From the NCBI RefSeq assembly GCF_900182555.1, contig NZ_FXTH01000002.1, forward strand, positions 62,001 through 126,000: a stretch of 64,000 nucleotides of DNA, in the 5' to 3' direction. The notes beneath the pieces were generated by a model. That model searched no databases. It saw only the letters and a program-made list of their open reading frames with translations, and had not been told where the DNA came from. The translations under genes were made by a program, and so were the position numbers. Positions 1 through 8,146 of the stretch are shown piece after piece; positions within the stretch are counted from its first letter, which is position 1, and each line of letters begins with the position of its first letter. The DNA is from Fodinibius sediminis. GTDB lineage: Bacteria; Bacteroidota; Rhodothermia; Balneolales; Balneolaceae.

Positions 1-215
1 ACCTGTTCAGCTACATTCCTGAAAAGAAAGCGGTCATCAACTTGCTCCAGCTCTTCATTTGAAAAAATCGGCTTGCTGCTGTATTTGATCTCGGTGGCAT
101 TGACCTCCGCCCGGTCATCCGTATTCTCCCGGGGATACAGGACAATCACCATCCCCACCAGTACGCCAATCAAAAGCAATAATATCCCTGACAAATAACG
201 ATCCCGATTCTTCAT
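1..215 (-). CDS. N-terminal fragment of probable HtrA/Deg-type serine protease
   Basis: Only the first 71 codons are inside the window; the gene runs off the left edge. The ATG at 215 overlaps the recO stop codon in an ATGA arrangement, so translation is probably coupled. The visible part has a short basic start, one hydrophobic segment (about residues 9-27, LSGILLLLIGVLVGMVIVLY) that can serve as signal anchor, then a polar stretch reaching FLFRNVAEQ. From memory this resembles the start of exported trypsin-like Do proteases of this lineage, where the protease domain follows with a TPTVV-like sequence. The catalytic triad and PDZ domains are not visible, so the family call is inference. Position downstream of an ECF sigma/anti-sigma pair and recO would suit an envelope-stress protease. 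Confidence 0.45.
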   Translation of the reverse strand, partial: MKNRDRYLSGILLLLIGVLVGMVIVLYPRENTDDRAEVNATEIKYSSKPIFSNEELEQVDDRFLFRNVAEQ

Positions 216-955
216 AACGATTCCTGCAATATATGTTCAAATATGGCATCTGACTTTCGATCTTTTAACCCTTCAACATGGTACTTCAGATAGCGATCCA
301 GATGCCCGATTAAGGCCTTGAGCTCCCCGTTTTGAAACGGGATGTCAAACAAGAGCGAACTCTTGGAACGAAGTGCAATCGCCAGAAACTGGTACTGGTT
401 GTCTGTCAGCTTATAGGTATGTGACGTTACACTCTCGGTAGATATTAAACCAGATTCCAGGTTCAAATAGTTCGTTTGCCGGGGATTTGAGGATTCTCCA
501 AGCTGAAGTCCGACCCCGACAAGCATGGCCAGTCGAACTTGAAGGTAGGGAAACAGCATCGGCGGGTGGATATCAGTCTCATCAAGCCAGAGCAACATCC
601 TTCTGGTAAAATCGAAAAGCGGTTTGTTGACTTCGTTGTCATGGAGCAGCTGACTAATCAGCTCAACGGCTGATGTCATAGTTGCCATCTTCTCGAAGTC
701 AGTACGCACGCTCCAAGTCTTTTCACTGTAACTGGCTTCACTCAGGATCTGTACCGACCGCGACCCCTTGTAATAATAAACCACATCCAGCAAGTTTCCC
801 ACCTCAATCAGGCCAGAAAATTTACTTTTTGGCTTTTTGGCTCCCCGGACCATGAGAGCTATTTTCCCATGCTCCCGGGTGAACATGGTCACAATCTTGC
901 TTGACTCTTGATAATCAACGGCCCTGAATATAATGGCTTCGGTGTGGGTAATCAT
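212..955 (-). CDS. recO: DNA repair protein RecO
   Basis: RecO works in the RecFOR recombination-repair pathway: it binds single-stranded DNA and SSB, anneals strands and with RecR helps load RecA. At 247 residues the length is normal. The N-terminal OB-fold region is recognisable: THTEAIIFRAVDYQESSKIV, then TREHGKIALMVRGAKKPKS, the typical RecO basic loop. The remainder is the helical C-terminal domain. The protein contains no cysteine, so the zinc-binding site of some RecO proteins is absent, as it is in others such as the enterobacterial ones. It follows the anti-sigma gene after a 78-nt gap and overlaps the start of the downstream protease gene by 4 nt, so it probably sits in the middle of a four-gene transcript. 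Confidence 0.9.
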   Translation of the reverse strand: MITHTEAIIFRAVDYQESSKIVTMFTREHGKIALMVRGAKKPKSKFSGLIEVGNLLDVVYYYKGSRSVQILSEASYSEKTWSVRTDFEKMATMTSAVELISQLLHDNEVNKPLFDFTRRMLLWLDETDIHPPMLFPYLQVRLAMLVGVGLQLGESSNPRQTNYLNLESGLISTESVTSHTYKLTDNQYQFLAIALRSKSSLLFDIPFQNGELKALIGHLDRYLKYHVEGLKDRKSDAIFEHILQESL

Positions 956-1033
956 TCCTTTCCTATCATCATCGCATTATACACTTCTATAGAAAAGGAC
1001 GTATAGTACCGTCAGAAATGCAACCGATAATTA

Positions 1034-1669
1034 TTAATTGCCGGTCCCGGTCAGTTGTATCGACTTGACCGGCCGGTTGTTGATCACGGAATTTTCAATA
1101 AGCTTCAGTTTCTCGGTCGACTGTTCGATCAGGGCATTGAAATCTCCGTTACTCGGTGTCATTTGATCCTTAAAATAGAGGACATTCTGCCGGTCAACCC
1201 ACGGCTCCACCCCTTGATCGCCGGCAGAAACCGTCTGGAATAGTGCTTCTTCCCCCTCTCCGAAGGAAAATACTGCGTTATTGCTGCCCGTCTGAGCCTC
1301 CACAGCAGCGGTCGTTGAGGCCGTCTGACTGCCCCCCTCCCCTGTATCCATAAAAAGCCATGCTCCCCCCGCTGTTATGGTGAGGGCCAGGGTAGCTGCC
1401 ACGGCATATTTATAGACTGGCCTCACGGATGTGCCGGCCGCCCGGTTCTGTTCAGCTTTTTCAGCTGCCTGCGATAGAATACGGTCGCATAGTTCCGACG
1501 GAGGATCCTTCTGTGGCAGTTTATCGAGCTTGGCAAGCGTCTGTCGCATACTTTCAACTTCGATTAGAAGATTTTCATCCTCCATCATCGCCCGTTCCAT
1601 CAGTAGCTCCTCCGAAGGATCCATCTCCTTCATCAGGTACCGAATACAATCATTATCCTCGTTGCGCAT
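1034..1669 (-). CDS. membrane-anchored anti-sigma factor (predicted)
   Basis: A 211-residue protein if translation starts at ATG 1669, which has an AAGAAGAG purine run upstream. A reading from a TTG at 1702 is less likely. Starting at 1669 it overlaps the sigma gene by 17 nt. The acidic N-terminus (NEDNDCIRYLMKEMDPSEEL, then ESMRQTLAKLDKLPQKDPPS) has the size and helical look of a cytoplasmic sigma-binding domain but no HxxxCxxC zinc motif. One membrane helix lies at about residues 84-105 (YAVAATLALTITAGGAWLF), followed by a roughly 105-residue extracytoplasmic tail. Overlap with an ECF sigma gene and this topology support an anti-sigma role holding the partner at the inner membrane. No family was recognised by motif. 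Confidence 0.7.
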   Translation of the reverse strand: MRNEDNDCIRYLMKEMDPSEELLMERAMMEDENLLIEVESMRQTLAKLDKLPQKDPPSELCDRILSQAAEKAEQNRAAGTSVRPVYKYAVAATLALTITAGGAWLFMDTGEGGSQTASTTAAVEAQTGSNNAVFSFGEGEEALFQTVSAGDQGVEPWVDRQNVLYFKDQMTPSNGDFNALIEQSTEKLKLIENSVINNRPVKSIQLTGTGN

Positions 1670-2300
1670 AATTTTGCTCTTCTTGTTCTTTTTCTTTATC
1701 AAAAAGTTTTCGAAGATTTATTAACGCATACCGCATGCGTCCTAGTGCGGTGTTTATGGAAACATCTGTCAAGTCGGCAATTTCCTTAAACGGCATTTCG
1801 TAGTAATGACGCAGCATTACCACTTGACGTTGTTCCTCAGGAAGTTCGGCTATATGTTTCATCAGACTACTTTTAGCCTCCTCTTTTTCAAGCTGTTCCT
1901 GTGCGCTGATAAGATCTTCATCAGGCAAACGATCGTAGAAGTCAGTGTTTGATTCCTCGTCGTAGTTAGAACTAACGTCCACAAACCGTTTTTGTTTTCT
2001 TAAATAATCAATTGTGGCGTTATGGGCTATACGCATAACCCATGCAATCCATTTACCCTGCTCATTGTAGGTATCGTCCATCTTCGTAATGACCTTGGTG
2101 AAGGTTTCCTGGAAGATGTCATCCGCCTTGCCGGCGCTTCCCACCATACTGTAGATATAGGAATAAATTTTCGTCTGATGACGATTCATTAACTCGCTGA
2201 ATGCCTGCTCATCACCGTTTTGACGGTAAAATCGAACCAGATCCTTGTCATCCAGCTGTTGGTATTTTTTACTGATATGTTTGGATTGTTCAAGCTTCAT
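1653..2300 (-). CDS. ECF-type RNA polymerase sigma factor
   Basis: A 215-residue sigma-70 family protein of the group 4 (extracytoplasmic function) type. Region 2 covers about residues 33-100, with FSELMNRHQTKIYSYIYSMV, the DDIFQETFTKV motif of region 2.2 and WVMRIAHNATIDYLRKQKRF in 2.3-2.4. Region 4 covers about residues 145-200, with LPEEQRQVVMLRHYYEMPFK then IADLTDVSINTALGRMRYAL, the helix-turn-helix that reads the -35 element. Start ATG 2300 is preceded by GAGGATATT, a good ribosome binding site. It heads a leftward group of anti-sigma, recO and probable protease, which suggests autoregulation and an envelope signal. A perfect 12-bp palindrome lies about 48 bp upstream. Confidence 0.9.
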   Translation of the reverse strand: MKLEQSKHISKKYQQLDDKDLVRFYRQNGDEQAFSELMNRHQTKIYSYIYSMVGSAGKADDIFQETFTKVITKMDDTYNEQGKWIAWVMRIAHNATIDYLRKQKRFVDVSSNYDEESNTDFYDRLPDEDLISAQEQLEKEEAKSSLMKHIAELPEEQRQVVMLRHYYEMPFKEIADLTDVSINTALGRMRYALINLRKLFDKEKEQEEQNYAQRG

Positions 2301-2623
2301 AATATCCTCATGCCTGATTTAAGAATTTTTAGTCGGCAATGCAACTATTAATGCATTAAGATGCATCATGGTGACCGTATCTTATGATCAGAACAAAATT
2401 TGTTTGTGTTGGAATTCTCTTGTTTTGTTGTGGTTACTACTGAATACGTATTTCCTGTGCATTTTGTTCCATTTCGGTCAATAATCTATTTCCATGGTAC
2501 TATCTCAGATTATCAATGTGTATCACATGATGATGTTACACGGGCATATAATTGCAATATTCATGCCGATCAAACAAATTCTGCCAGAATGGTGCAATGT
2601 GACTCACAGCCCCCCTCTTGCTG
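2301..2623. other. intergenic region upstream of ECF sigma gene
   Basis: About 320 bp between uvrC and the sigma gene, both leftward, with no credible coding sequence. It holds a perfect 12-bp palindrome, TTAATGCATTAA at 2348-2359, with another ATGCAT at 2361-2366, close upstream of the sigma gene. These could be an operator or chance in AT-rich DNA. No strong terminator hairpin with a T-run was seen here. Confidence 0.5.
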
Positions 2624-4483
2624 CTATTCCTCTTCGACGCCGTGATAATAGGCATACACTTTTTGTCCCGTCTTATTCCCGATCTCTTCCTGGAGCTGCT
2701 CCAGGGGCGCCTGCTGGACCGATTTAACAGATCCAAATCTTTTTAACAGCTGCTGAGCCGTTTTATCTCCGATACCCTCAATCTGGGTCAGTTCTGTTTT
2801 AATGGTTCTCTTTGACCGCTTATCCCGGTGAAAGGAGATGGCAAACCGATGGGCTTCGTCTCTGATCCGCTGCAGGAGCTTCAGGGCAGACGACTTTTTG
2901 GGTATCATGACCGGTTGCGACCTCCCCGGCAGGAAAACCTCTTCGAGCCGCTTGGCCAGGCCGACAACCTCACACTGCCCGTAGAACCCAATATCCCGCA
3001 ATGCATTGACAGCACTGCTCAATTGTCCCTTGCCGCCATCCACAACAATCAAATCCGGGATCTGCTCCTTCTCTTTCATCACGCGGCTGTAACGGCGGCT
3101 GAGCACCTCTTTCATAGAGGCAAAGTCGTCTGGCCCCTCCACAGTCTTAATGTGAAACCGTTTATAGGAACTCTTGCGCGGACGGGCATCTACAAAACAG
3201 ACCATGGAAGCCACCGGGTCCGTTCCCTGCAGGTTGGAATTGTCAAAACATTCAATGCGCCGGGGCAGGCGATCGAGCCCCAGCTGTTCCTTTAACTCTT
3301 TCACCGAATGCGGGATGCGTTTGCGCGCCGCCTTCTCTTTTTCAAGCTTCCGTTCTCCCAGCAGCAGTTTGGCGTTGGACAGCGCCATGCGAATCATCTT
3401 CGCTTTCTCTCCACGCTGGGGTCGATGAACCCGTACTTTCTTGCCGCGCTGTTCATACAGATACTGACGAAGTGGCTCATCGTTAACCAGGTCATCACTT
3501 ATATAGACCTCGTCGGGAATAGCCCCCGCATACTGCCCGGTATAATAGTCCTCCACAAACGATTGCAGCATCTCTCCTTTTTCCAAGTGGCTGATATTCT
3601 TCAGGAACCGATGGAATTTACTGATCAGCTTTCCTTCCCGCACCTTGAATAACACGCCACAGGCCTCCGACAGTTCTTCATCCACTTTTATGGCAAAAAG
3701 ATCCCGATCCACTTTCTTTTTGGCCACTACTTTCATCTTCCGGCTGTATTTCTGGACAGCCTGCAGGCTGTCGCGCAGCCGGGCGGCCTGCTCGAACGCA
3801 AGTGCGTCCGAAGCGATCTTCATCTCATCCTTCAGATCCCGGATCAGTGCATCGGTCCGCCCATTGAGCATGCGTTCAACCTTGTGAATGGTCTCGCGGT
3901 ACTCCTCCAGCTCCCAGTCGCCGGAACAGCTCTCCAGGTAGTCGTCGAAACAGGAGTGCCAGCTGGGGGCTCCCCTCGTACGATCGATAGTCTTGCGGGA
4001 GACCGCACAGGTGCACAGTCCAAAAGCCTTTCGAATGGTCTCAAGCATCCGTTTCATATGCCTGACACTGTCGTACGGGCCGTAATATTTGCTCCCGTCG
4101 TTAATGACCGTGCGCGTGGGAAACACCCGTGGTCGGTCCGCATTGGTCACACAGATATAGGGATAGGTCTTGTCGTCGCGGTACATGACATTATACCGCG
4201 GCTGATGCTTTTTGATCAGGTTGTTCTCCAGGATCAGCGCCTCTGATTCCGAATCCGTGACTATCACCTCCAGGTCGTCAATTTTTTTGACCATCACCCG
4301 GATGCGCCCGTCATGGCCCCCGGAATCCTGAAAATAGGAACGCACACGATTGCGAAGGCGCTTGGCTTTGCCGATATAGAGCCGCCGGCCCTTCCGATCC
4401 TTAAACATATATACGCCCGGTGAAAGCGGCAGATGATCAACCTTGTCTTTCACATCTACATCGGGGCTGTGGTTGCTGCTCAT
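2624..4483 (-). CDS. uvrC: excinuclease ABC subunit C
   Basis: UvrC makes both incisions flanking a lesion after UvrA and UvrB have located it in nucleotide excision repair. With start ATG 4483 (MSSNHSPD) the protein is 619 residues, the normal size; a longer reading from 4666 adds an unrelated basic stretch. Domains in order: GIY-YIG nuclease for the 3' cut (LSPGVYMFKDRKGRRLYIGK near the start), the UVR domain that contacts UvrB (EMKIASDALAFEQAARLRDS), the RNase H-like nuclease for the 5' cut (IECFDNSNLQGTDPVASMV and PDLIVVDGGKGQLSSA), and a C-terminal helix-hairpin-helix DNA-binding pair (LTQIEGIGDKTAQQLLKRFG). It appears to be its own transcription unit, divergent from the symporter operon. 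Confidence 0.96.
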   Translation of the reverse strand: MSSNHSPDVDVKDKVDHLPLSPGVYMFKDRKGRRLYIGKAKRLRNRVRSYFQDSGGHDGRIRVMVKKIDDLEVIVTDSESEALILENNLIKKHQPRYNVMYRDDKTYPYICVTNADRPRVFPTRTVINDGSKYYGPYDSVRHMKRMLETIRKAFGLCTCAVSRKTIDRTRGAPSWHSCFDDYLESCSGDWELEEYRETIHKVERMLNGRTDALIRDLKDEMKIASDALAFEQAARLRDSLQAVQKYSRKMKVVAKKKVDRDLFAIKVDEELSEACGVLFKVREGKLISKFHRFLKNISHLEKGEMLQSFVEDYYTGQYAGAIPDEVYISDDLVNDEPLRQYLYEQRGKKVRVHRPQRGEKAKMIRMALSNAKLLLGERKLEKEKAARKRIPHSVKELKEQLGLDRLPRRIECFDNSNLQGTDPVASMVCFVDARPRKSSYKRFHIKTVEGPDDFASMKEVLSRRYSRVMKEKEQIPDLIVVDGGKGQLSSAVNALRDIGFYGQCEVVGLAKRLEEVFLPGRSQPVMIPKKSSALKLLQRIRDEAHRFAISFHRDKRSKRTIKTELTQIEGIGDKTAQQLLKRFGSVKSVQQAPLEQLQEEIGNKTGQKVYAYYHGVEEE

Positions 4484-4627
4484 ATTACTCTGTATACAGT
4501 ATTCCTTCCTCTTTGCACCGGCTAAACTTAACGACTCTGTTCCTGTTATGGAAGCGTCTATTTGCACATTCCGCCCCTTACTTCTAAAAACAAGCCGGTG
4601 AAGTTTTTTATTCATTCGGACTACAGC

Positions 4628-4662
4628 CCGGGCAGACGCCCAATGGGTAAGCCTCTGCCCGG
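4628..4662. repeat. inverted repeat, possible hairpin
   Basis: CCGGGCAG at 4628-4635 and its exact complement CTGCCCGG at 4655-4662 enclose 19 bases that themselves hold GCCC-AAT-GGG. It would fold as a long hairpin in RNA from either strand. There is no T-run, so it does not look like an intrinsic terminator. Function unknown. Confidence 0.5.
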
Positions 4663-4767
4663 TCATCCGTCATCATGCATAGGCATATTAATCCTCCCTG
4701 ACTGCGGGGAAGCTTCAATACCTAAGAATGGAAAGATAAATAAAATTTCCCCGCCCTGAGGTTCAAA

Positions 4768-4797
4768 TTGACTGGGAACTCAAAATTATTACCTTTG
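4768..4797 (+). promoter_or_regulatory. Bacteroidota-type promoter for the symporter operon
   Basis: TTG at 4768-4770 and TACCTTTG at 4790-4797 match the -33 (TTTG) and -7 (TAnnTTTG) elements used by the primary sigma factor of Bacteroidota, with 19 nt between them. The predicted transcript starts a few bases after 4797, about 25-30 nt before ATG 4829. Confidence 0.55.
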
Positions 4798-4828
4798 ATA
4801 GGTACACGGCAACATCACCCTGCAATAT

Positions 4829-5062
4829 ATGACGCTGCGGAAAAAAATATTCCTTGGATTGCTGGTTACCATTCAACTCGCACTCATCTGGCCCATCTAT
4901 GCTCTTTTCGGAGATGTTCATCTCATGGTTTTGGGACTCCCCCTTTCACTGGCCTGGATCATCGCAATGCTCTTTGCCTCCTTCTTCCTGCTTCTCTGGT
5001 ACTACTGGACCGATCCGTCCCGTACTTCTTCTCCCCGCCCTCCCAAATCCAAGAGGCCCTGA
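4829..5062 (+). CDS. small membrane protein, DUF3311-like symporter partner
   Basis: A 77-residue protein with two predicted membrane helices: about residues 7-27 (IFLGLLVTIQLALIWPIYALF) and 33-60 (VLGLPLSLAWIIAMLFASFFLLLWYYW), then a short basic tail. Size, two-helix layout and position immediately before a sodium:solute symporter match the DUF3311 family, small proteins encoded next to pantothenate-type symporters. The family is known to co-occur with these symporters; an accessory or stabilising role is inference. Its TGA shares the A of the next ATG (TGATG, 5060-5064), so synthesis of the two is very probably coupled. Confidence 0.75.
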   Translation: MTLRKKIFLGLLVTIQLALIWPIYALFGDVHLMVLGLPLSLAWIIAMLFASFFLLLWYYWTDPSRTSSPRPPKSKRP

Positions 5063-6540
5063 TGGAGAACTGGATCCTTATCCTTATCATATGCGGCATC
5101 TACCTGGCAATTACGCTGGCCATGGGGATTATTCCCGGGCTCAAGGTTTCCGACAGCGTCACGGGCTTTGTAGCCGGCGACCGCAGCATGAACCTCTTTA
5201 TCCTCTATTTTGTAATGGGCGCTTCGGTCTTCTCTTCTTTCGCCTTCCTGGGCGGACCCGGCTGGGCCTATTCCCGGGGCGCAGCGGCCTTCTATATCAT
5301 TGCGTACGGGATAACCGGCATGATTCCAATCTATTTTTTCGGACCCAAAGTTCGACGGCTGGGCAAAAAGCACGGTTTTGTGACCCAAGCTGAAATTCTG
5401 CAGGACCGCTACAACAGCAAGACCCTCTCGGCACTGCTCGCCGCACTCAGTATCCTTGTCTTCATTCCCTACCTCACTCTCCAGATGAAAGGAGCCGGCT
5501 ATGTAATTACCACCGTAAGCGAAGGCGCCATCCCGCAGTGGCTGGGGGCTGGCGTCGCCTACCTTGTGGTTTTGCTATACGTCTATTTCAGCGGCGTTAT
5601 GGGGGTCGGGTGGACCAACACCTTCCAGGGCATTTTCATGATGATTATCGCCTGGTTCCTCGGCCTCTACCTGCCGTATAAACTATTTGGGGGCGTTGGT
5701 GCCATGTTCACCCAGATTGCCCAGAGTCCCGATGTCTCCAAGGCGATCCTTCAGGCCCCGGGCCTGAATGGGAAAGGTGCCCCATGGAGCTGGTGGGGCT
5801 ATAGTTCCGCCGTCCTGATTTCCGCCATCGGATTTTCTGTATGGCCCCATCTTTTCATGCGGGCTTTTGCAGCAGACAGCGACCGGACGATGAAAATGAC
5901 CGCCGTACTTTATCCCACTTTCCAGCTGTTCCTGGTGCCCATCCTGATAATCGGCTTTTCAGCCATTCTCGTTTATCCTGACGTCACCCCGGCCGATACC
6001 ATACTCCCCTATATACTTACGCAGCTTGATCTTCCCGTACTGCTTGTGGGACTGGTCTTTGCGGGCACACTGGCCGCCTCCATGTCATCGGGCGATGCCA
6101 TTCTTCATTCGGCGGCCTCCATCGGCGTGCGCGACGGTCTTTCCCTCCTGTTGCCCGACCACCTGAAGACGGACCAGAAAGAGCGGCGTTATATTCGTGT
6201 ATTGGTAGTCGTCATCAGCATTACCGCCTACTATTTTGCAGTCATCTCGGATGTGCCCATTGTAAACCTTCTGCTGGGCTCCTATGGAGGGGTCGCACAG
6301 ATATTCCCGCTTGTTTTCTGTATGTTTTACTGGGAACGAGCCACCGGTAGCGGGGCCCTTGCAGCTTTGACGGGGGGAGTTGCCACAACTATCTTTTTCC
6401 TGCTCTACCCTGATCTTCGGCCGGTGCCCATGCATGAAGGGATCTATGGTCTCATAGTCAATATTTCCCTGCTCACCGGCGTTAGCCTGGCGACACCGCC
6501 AGAATCTGAAGACCGAATTGAACGATACATCCAAGCCTGA
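5062..6540 (+). CDS. sodium:solute symporter (SSS family)
   Basis: A 492-residue inner-membrane transporter starting MENWILILIICGIYLAITLA at ATG 5062, which overlaps the stop of the small partner gene by one base. A longer in-frame reading from 4768 runs through that gene and is not real. Family features: about 13 hydrophobic segments, the early FVAGDRSMN and SSFAFLGGPGWAYSRG stretch in helices 1-2, GVMGVGWTNTFQG in the middle and LAASMSSGDAILHSAAS in the helix that lines the sodium site. The family imports organic solutes (pantothenate, proline, sugars, short acids) with sodium. The substrate here cannot be named. The DUF3311 partner points to the pantothenate-like branch. Confidence 0.88.
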   Translation: MENWILILIICGIYLAITLAMGIIPGLKVSDSVTGFVAGDRSMNLFILYFVMGASVFSSFAFLGGPGWAYSRGAAAFYIIAYGITGMIPIYFFGPKVRRLGKKHGFVTQAEILQDRYNSKTLSALLAALSILVFIPYLTLQMKGAGYVITTVSEGAIPQWLGAGVAYLVVLLYVYFSGVMGVGWTNTFQGIFMMIIAWFLGLYLPYKLFGGVGAMFTQIAQSPDVSKAILQAPGLNGKGAPWSWWGYSSAVLISAIGFSVWPHLFMRAFAADSDRTMKMTAVLYPTFQLFLVPILIIGFSAILVYPDVTPADTILPYILTQLDLPVLLVGLVFAGTLAASMSSGDAILHSAASIGVRDGLSLLLPDHLKTDQKERRYIRVLVVVISITAYYFAVISDVPIVNLLLGSYGGVAQIFPLVFCMFYWERATGSGALAALTGGVATTIFFLLYPDLRPVPMHEGIYGLIVNISLLTGVSLATPPESEDRIERYIQA

Positions 6541-7265
6541 TGAAACATACCCAAACACAGCCCGACATTCCCATTGTCTTTGAAGATGATCACCTGCTTA
6601 TTATTGATAAACCGGCAAACCTGCTCTCCCAGAAAGACCACACCGGGGATCCCGATGTACTGACACTCTGCAAACAATATCTCCAGCGCAGCAAAGGAGC
6701 AGCGCGCCCCCCCTATCTCGGCTTGGTCCACCGGCTTGACCGGCCGGTCAGCGGTCTCATGCTGCTGGCAAAGACGAGCCATGCGGCTCAGTCCCTGGCC
6801 CGGCAGATCAATGACCGGACCGTGCAGAAAACCTACTGGGCCGTAACCGGTGGGCGTCCTCCGACCAATGGCATGCTTACCCATTACCTGCTCAAGAAGC
6901 ATGATAAGAACATTGTCCAGGTTGCCTCTTCCAAAAATAAAAAGGCTAAAAAAGCCATTCTTTCTTTTGTAACCATTGATCAAAGAAAAGAGCTTAATCT
7001 CTTATCCATTCACCTGCAGACAGGACGCCCCCATCAGATTCGTGTTCAGCTTGCCAGCGAGGGATATCCCATCTGGGGTGACTACAAATACGGTATCAAG
7101 CAGCCGGACGGCCGTCATATTGCACTGCGGGCTGCCGAACTGGCGTTGCGCCATCCCATCACCGGTGAACACCTTCATTTTGAAGCTGAACCTCCGAAAG
7201 CGGCTCCCTGGTCGCTTTTCACTTCCGCTCATTCCCCACAAGACCAGGATGCCCCGAGTCCATGA
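6540..7265 (+). CDS. RluA-family RNA pseudouridine synthase
   Basis: A 241-residue enzyme that converts specific uridines in rRNA or tRNA to pseudouridine. The conserved opening IVFEDDHLLIIDKPANLLSQ, the active-site motif LVHRLDRPVSGLMLLAKT with the catalytic aspartate in HRLDR, and LQTGRPHQIRVQLASEGYPI near the C-terminus are all present. No S4 domain precedes the catalytic domain, so it is a short, RluA/TruC-like type. Target sites cannot be read from sequence. It starts inside the stop codon of the symporter gene (TGATG) and overlaps the next gene by 4 nt, so four genes form one tightly coupled operon with no obvious shared pathway. Confidence 0.88.
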   Translation: MKHTQTQPDIPIVFEDDHLLIIDKPANLLSQKDHTGDPDVLTLCKQYLQRSKGAARPPYLGLVHRLDRPVSGLMLLAKTSHAAQSLARQINDRTVQKTYWAVTGGRPPTNGMLTHYLLKKHDKNIVQVASSKNKKAKKAILSFVTIDQRKELNLLSIHLQTGRPHQIRVQLASEGYPIWGDYKYGIKQPDGRHIALRAAELALRHPITGEHLHFEAEPPKAAPWSLFTSAHSPQDQDAPSP

Positions 7266-8137
7266 AACCAGATCAACTGAGCCCGTCTGCTTCTTTTATT
7301 GCTGTCAAATTTTTTGGCCTGACCCGGGAGCCGGAATTCCGCGATCTCTTTGATACAGGAACCGTCCGCTATTATGAAAAAATCTGTGCCTCACTGCCCT
7401 CGCCATTGCACTATTATCACTATTGGCTAAGGTTCAGATGGGTACGTTCGCTTTACATAAAGATTGAAGAGCTGCTGCTGCCGGGAGATCTGCTGCATAT
7501 TCTTGCCCGCAAATGGTACCTGCGGCGGTTGGTTGACCGGCTGCTTTCGGAGGGCTATGAGCAGGTTTTTGTGCTGGGGGCAGGCTTTGACCATCTCGGC
7601 CTTCATTATGCCCGCCGGGGCCTGCCGTCGCTTGAACTTGATACCCCCCGGATGATCAGATTAAAAAAAATGCTGCTCGACCGACATTACCCCGCACACC
7701 CTCATCCTGCGCTTCGTCCGCTGCATCTGCCTCGCCAGTCGCTGTCAGATTTTCTCCGGCAGCAGCACTGCCTTTCAGCAATGAAAAAAACAGTTGTCAT
7801 TGCCGAAGGTTTTTTCGATTATCTGCAAAAAGCTGTTGTTGACGATATTCTGTCAACCCTGAAGAACTATTTTTCTTCACCGGCCCTGGTCAGCACCCAT
7901 TTTGCTCTCAACGAGCTGCCGCCTGCTCATCGCTGGGTCTTCCGGACCAGCCTGAAGATAGCGGGAGAACATCTGCAATTTGATGCTTCCATGGAAGAGT
8001 TCCAGGCGCTGCTGCAGGATCACCAGTTCCGGTTGCAGCAAAAGATGGACCGCGAACAGATGAAACAGGAATTATTTTCCACCCTTCACACCCGTTTAGA
8101 CCTCCTGAAAGGATTTTATATCTTTTCGACCCAATAA
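7262..8137 (+). CDS. LCMT-type class I SAM-dependent methyltransferase
   Basis: A 291-residue protein whose glycine-rich SAM-binding strand reads QVFVLGAGFDHLGLHYA (about residues 100-116), followed by the acidic strand-2 end LPSLELDTPRMIRLKK. These features, and a later KTVVIAEGFFDYLQKAVVDD segment, are typical of the leucine carboxyl methyltransferase (PPM1/LCMT) fold used by many bacterial O-methyltransferases of unknown substrate. Eukaryotic members methylate protein phosphatase 2A, but that partner does not apply here. Its ATG overlaps the pseudouridine synthase stop (ATGA). The substrate is unknown; the residue cluster between 150 and 180 is rich in His, Pro and Leu. Confidence 0.75.
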   Translation: MKPDQLSPSASFIAVKFFGLTREPEFRDLFDTGTVRYYEKICASLPSPLHYYHYWLRFRWVRSLYIKIEELLLPGDLLHILARKWYLRRLVDRLLSEGYEQVFVLGAGFDHLGLHYARRGLPSLELDTPRMIRLKKMLLDRHYPAHPHPALRPLHLPRQSLSDFLRQQHCLSAMKKTVVIAEGFFDYLQKAVVDDILSTLKNYFSSPALVSTHFALNELPPAHRWVFRTSLKIAGEHLQFDASMEEFQALLQDHQFRLQQKMDREQMKQELFSTLHTRLDLLKGFYIFSTQ

Positions 8138-8146
8138 ATTGTATTA

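Larger units (their letters stand above)
4484..4828. other. divergent intergenic region between uvrC and symporter operon
   Basis: 345 bp with no credible gene. It contains an 8-bp inverted repeat at 4628-4662 and a well-formed Bacteroidota-type promoter reading rightward at 4768-4797, both listed separately. The uvrC promoter must also lie here but no clear motif was found. Confidence 0.6.

Noticed and set aside
1021-1033. Another LacI-type operator (GCAACCGAT) before recO
   Set aside because: Only the first nine bases match; the second half of the palindrome is missing and there is no sugar gene nearby.
4768-5061. 98-residue N-terminal extension of the sodium symporter
   Set aside because: It would run through the DUF3311-like gene in another frame and through the promoter; ATG 5062 gives the normal family start.
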